Below are positions 3,338 through 5,727 of a DNA stretch of 5,727 bases, piece after piece (position 1 is the first letter of the stretch; every line of letters begins with the position of its first letter). A program made the position numbers and the translations under genes. The DNA is from DASXBA01 sp046729895 (GTDB lineage: Bacteria > Actinomycetota > Thermoleophilia > Solirubrobacterales > Thermoleophilaceae). The stretch spans positions 1 to 5,727 of the forward strand of contig JBKPHP010000053.1 in assembly GCA_046729895.1 (NCBI GenBank), written 5' to 3'. The notes beneath the pieces are model-generated. The model was not told the DNA's origin, made no database searches, and saw nothing but the letters and a program-made list of their open reading frames with translations.

Positions 3338-5727
3338 GCATCCACATCCCGTCCGGTGATGGCGAGCCCCGCGAGCCAGTCACCGGTATGAGCCTCCCGC
3401 AGGCGCTGCCGATCCTGCCGCTTCGTGACAGCGTTCCATTTCCGGAGACGCTCACGCCGCTGGCGATCGCCCAGGAGCGGTCGATCAAGCTCGTGAACGA
3501 CGTGCTCGGCGGCAGCCGAATGCTGGCCATGGTGGCGTCTCGCGACCCCGAGGTCGAGAACCCCCGCCCGGACGACCTCTACGACGTGGGCGTCGCCGGC
3601 GTCGTCGCGCGCATGCTGAAGGTGCCGGACGGAAGCCTCCGGATCCTCGTACACGGGGCCCAGCGCGTGGAGATCGGCGACTACGTGGCCACCGAGCCTT
3701 ACCTCGTGGCGCGCATAACCGAGGCCCCCGACGAGGTGACTCCTTCGCCCGAGCTCGAGGCCCTGCACCGGAACGTGCAGAGCACCTTCTCGGAGATCAT
3801 CCAGGAGGTCCCATACCTCCCCGAGGAGCTCCAGCTGGCGGTGGCCAACCTCGAGGATTCCGCGGAGCTCGCTCACATGATCGCCGGGGCCCTCCGGATC
3901 AAGACCGAGGAGAAGCAGGCGCTGCTCGAGGAGCGCGACGTCGCCAAGCGCCTCCGCCTGCTCTCCGAGCTCCTTGCACGCGAGCGGGAGTTGGTCGAGA
4001 TCGGCACCAGGATCCAGTCGCAGGTCCAGTCGGAGATGGAGAAGGGCCAGCGCGAGTACTTCCTGCGGCAGCAGCTCAAGGCGATCCAGGAGGAGCTCGG
4101 AGAGGTGGACGAGCAGCAGGCCGAGGCCGCGGAGCTGCGAGAGCAGATCGAGCAGGCCGGTCTGCCGGACTACGCGCTCAAGCAGGCCGAGCGCGAGCTG
4201 CAGCGGTTCGAGCGGCTGCCGCCGCAGTCCGCTGAGCACGGCGTCATCCGCACATACCTCGAATGGCTGGCGTCGCTGCCCTGGTCGAAGTCGACCGAGG
4301 ACCACCTCAACCTGAAGGCCGCCCGGAAGCAGCTTGACGACGACCACTACGACATCGACAAGGTCAAGGACCGGATCCTCGAGTTCCTCGCCGTTCGAAA
4401 GCTCAAGCCGGACGCGCGCTCGTCGATTCTTTGCTTCGTTGGCCCGCCGGGCGTCGGCAAGACCTCGCTGGGGAGGTCGGTTGCCGCCGCGATGGGTCGC
4501 AAGTTCGAGCGCATCTCGGTGGGCGGCATCCGCGACGAGTCCGAGATCCGCGGTCACCGTCGCACCTACATCGGCGCGCTTCCGGGAACGATCATCCGGG
4601 CCATTCGCGACGCCGAGTCCAACAACCCGGTGCTGATGATCGACGAGATCGACAAGATGGGCACCGACTTCCGCGGCGACCCGTCGAGCGCGATGCTCGA
4701 GGTGCTCGACCCCGAGCAGAACTCCAGTTTCCGCGACCACTACCTCGACCTGCCGTTCGATCTCTCGAATGTCTTCTTCATCACGACGGCCAACTTGCTC
4801 GACCCGGTCCCACCCGCGCTGCGCGACCGCATGGAGGTGATCGAGCTCTCCGGCTACACCCACGAGGACAAGCGGGAGATCGCCAAGCGCTATCTGGTGC
4901 CACGGCAGATCGAGCGCAACGGGCTCGGAAAGTCGAAGATCGAGTTCACGGACGAGGCGCTCGACTTGATCATCGACGGGTACACCCGCGAGGCCGGCGT
5001 TCGCAATCTCGAGCGCGAGATCGGCTCGATCTGCCGCAAGGTGGCGCGCGAGTTCGCCGAGGGCAGCCGGAAGTCAAAGCGGGTGATCCGCGACAAGACC
5101 GTGACGGAGCTGCTCGGCAGGCGGAGGTTCCAGCCGGACGTGCAGCGCCGGACCGACGAGCCTGGCGTGGCCACCGGTCTCGCGTGGACGCCGGTCGGTG
5201 GCGACGTCCTGTTCGTCGAGGCCACGGCCTACCCCGGCGACGGCAAGCTCCAGATCACCGGACAGCTCGGGGACGTGATGAAGGAATCCGCGAACGCCGC
5301 GCTCTCGTACGTGAGGGGAAACGCGAACAGCCTCACGGATGGCGAGCTGCCCGAGGACTGGTTCAGCAAGCACGACATTCACATCCACGTACCGGCGGGG
5401 GCGATCCCGAAGGACGGCCCGAGCGCCGGCGTGACCATGGTCACGGCGCTGGCCTCGCTCGTCACTGGTCGCCCCGTCCGTTCGGACACCGCCATGACAG
5501 GCGAGATCACCCTCACGGGGCAGGTGCTGCCGATCGGCGGGCTGAAGGAGAAGGCGCTCGCTGCCCAGCGCGCCGACATCAACCGCATCGTCATCCCGCG
5601 CCGCAACGAGGCGGACATCGACGACATACCGGAGCACCTGCGGAAGCACATGGAGTTCCTGCTCGTGGACTCGGTCGACGAGGTCCTGGAGGCGGCGCTG
5701 GAGCCGGTCCGGCCGAAGGACGAGCGC
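3334..5727 (+). CDS. lon: ATP-dependent Lon protease (endopeptidase La), 3' end cut by window
   Basis: Lon is a cytoplasmic hexameric AAA+ serine protease that unfolds and degrades damaged and some regulatory proteins. The N-terminal substrate-binding domain starts with LPILPLRD (about residue 26) and runs to about 215, followed by a coiled-coil stretch containing QREYFLRQQLKAIQEELGE. The AAA+ module shows Walker A GPPGVGKTS (370-378), Walker B VLMIDEIDK (433-441), sensor-1 N487, arginine finger R499 and sensor-2 R557 (EAGVRNLERE). The protease domain has the Ser-Lys dyad: S697 in PKDGPSAG and K740 in GGLKEK, 43 residues apart as in E. coli. All key residues are present. The frame is still open after 798 codons, and family lengths near 780-820 suggest only a short tail is missing. 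The GTG start overlaps the hsp20 stop (GTGA) and has a strong ribosome binding site, so the two are probably translationally coupled. Confidence 0.98.
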   Translation, partial: MSIHIPSGDGEPREPVTGMSLPQALPILPLRDSVPFPETLTPLAIAQERSIKLVNDVLGGSRMLAMVASRDPEVENPRPDDLYDVGVAGVVARMLKVPDGSLRILVHGAQRVEIGDYVATEPYLVARITEAPDEVTPSPELEALHRNVQSTFSEIIQEVPYLPEELQLAVANLEDSAELAHMIAGALRIKTEEKQALLEERDVAKRLRLLSELLARERELVEIGTRIQSQVQSEMEKGQREYFLRQQLKAIQEELGEVDEQQAEAAELREQIEQAGLPDYALKQAERELQRFERLPPQSAEHGVIRTYLEWLASLPWSKSTEDHLNLKAARKQLDDDHYDIDKVKDRILEFLAVRKLKPDARSSILCFVGPPGVGKTSLGRSVAAAMGRKFERISVGGIRDESEIRGHRRTYIGALPGTIIRAIRDAESNNPVLMIDEIDKMGTDFRGDPSSAMLEVLDPEQNSSFRDHYLDLPFDLSNVFFITTANLLDPVPPALRDRMEVIELSGYTHEDKREIAKRYLVPRQIERNGLGKSKIEFTDEALDLIIDGYTREAGVRNLEREIGSICRKVAREFAEGSRKSKRVIRDKTVTELLGRRRFQPDVQRRTDEPGVATGLAWTPVGGDVLFVEATAYPGDGKLQITGQLGDVMKESANAALSYVRGNANSLTDGELPEDWFSKHDIHIHVPAGAIPKDGPSAGVTMVTALASLVTGRPVRSDTAMTGEITLTGQVLPIGGLKEKALAAQRADINRIVIPRRNEADIDDIPEHLRKHMEFLLVDSVDEVLEAALEPVRPKDER

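Noticed and set aside
3283..4863. A 526-codon open frame on the minus strand across lon and the hsp20 end
   Set aside because: It is antisense to a clearly functional Lon. Its composition (repeated Leu, Val, His, Asp, Arg) is what GC-rich antisense frames give, with no domain and no ribosome binding site.
5074..5649. A 191-codon minus-strand open frame opposite the Lon protease domain
   Set aside because: It is an antisense shadow of the conserved Ser-Lys protease domain, with no recognisable motif.

Overview
The window is GC-rich with strong third-position G/C bias. Gene content and style (GTG starts, Lon with an Hsp20 partner, an Rv1339-like metallo-hydrolase, a small CxxC protein) suggest a chromosomal segment of a high-GC actinobacterium. 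A soil Thermoleophilia lineage such as Solirubrobacterales or Gaiellales is my best guess, made from sequence feel rather than a search. I see no rRNA, tRNA, CRISPR array, transposase or phage gene.

Left part, minus strand (1-1540): a 304-aa atypical SDR of the YbjT/NmrA type overlaps by 4 nt (ATGA) with a 144-aa SRPBCC (START-like) protein. After a 73-nt gap with a small ACTGT/ACAGT palindrome comes the first 40 residues of a coiled-coil protein that runs off the left edge. The SDR and SRPBCC genes look like a two-gene operon for a redox or ligand-binding job that cannot be named.

Middle (1541-2773): a 201-bp divergent intergenic region with short direct repeats precedes a 67-aa plus-strand protein with a C-x2-C-x7-C-x7-C pattern. 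Next comes a 264-aa metallo-beta-lactamase-fold hydrolase with a full metal-binding set. Its layout resembles the mycobacterial cAMP phosphodiesterase Rv1339. A TAGAGT hexamer exactly 6 nt before its ATG suggests a leaderless transcript.

Right part (2774-5727): almost the whole 114-bp gap after the hydrolase is an inverted-repeat element built of GTTGGCA-type heptamers. It is followed by an Hsp20 small heat-shock protein translationally coupled (GTGA overlap, strong Shine-Dalgarno) to an ATP-dependent Lon protease. Lon is cut by the right edge after 798 codons, probably close to its natural end. Holdase and protease together form a protein quality-control operon.

No clearly new multi-gene system is visible. 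The points most worth a second look are the heptamer inverted repeat, the small four-cysteine protein, the possible cyclic-nucleotide phosphodiesterase, and the Hsp20-Lon coupling.
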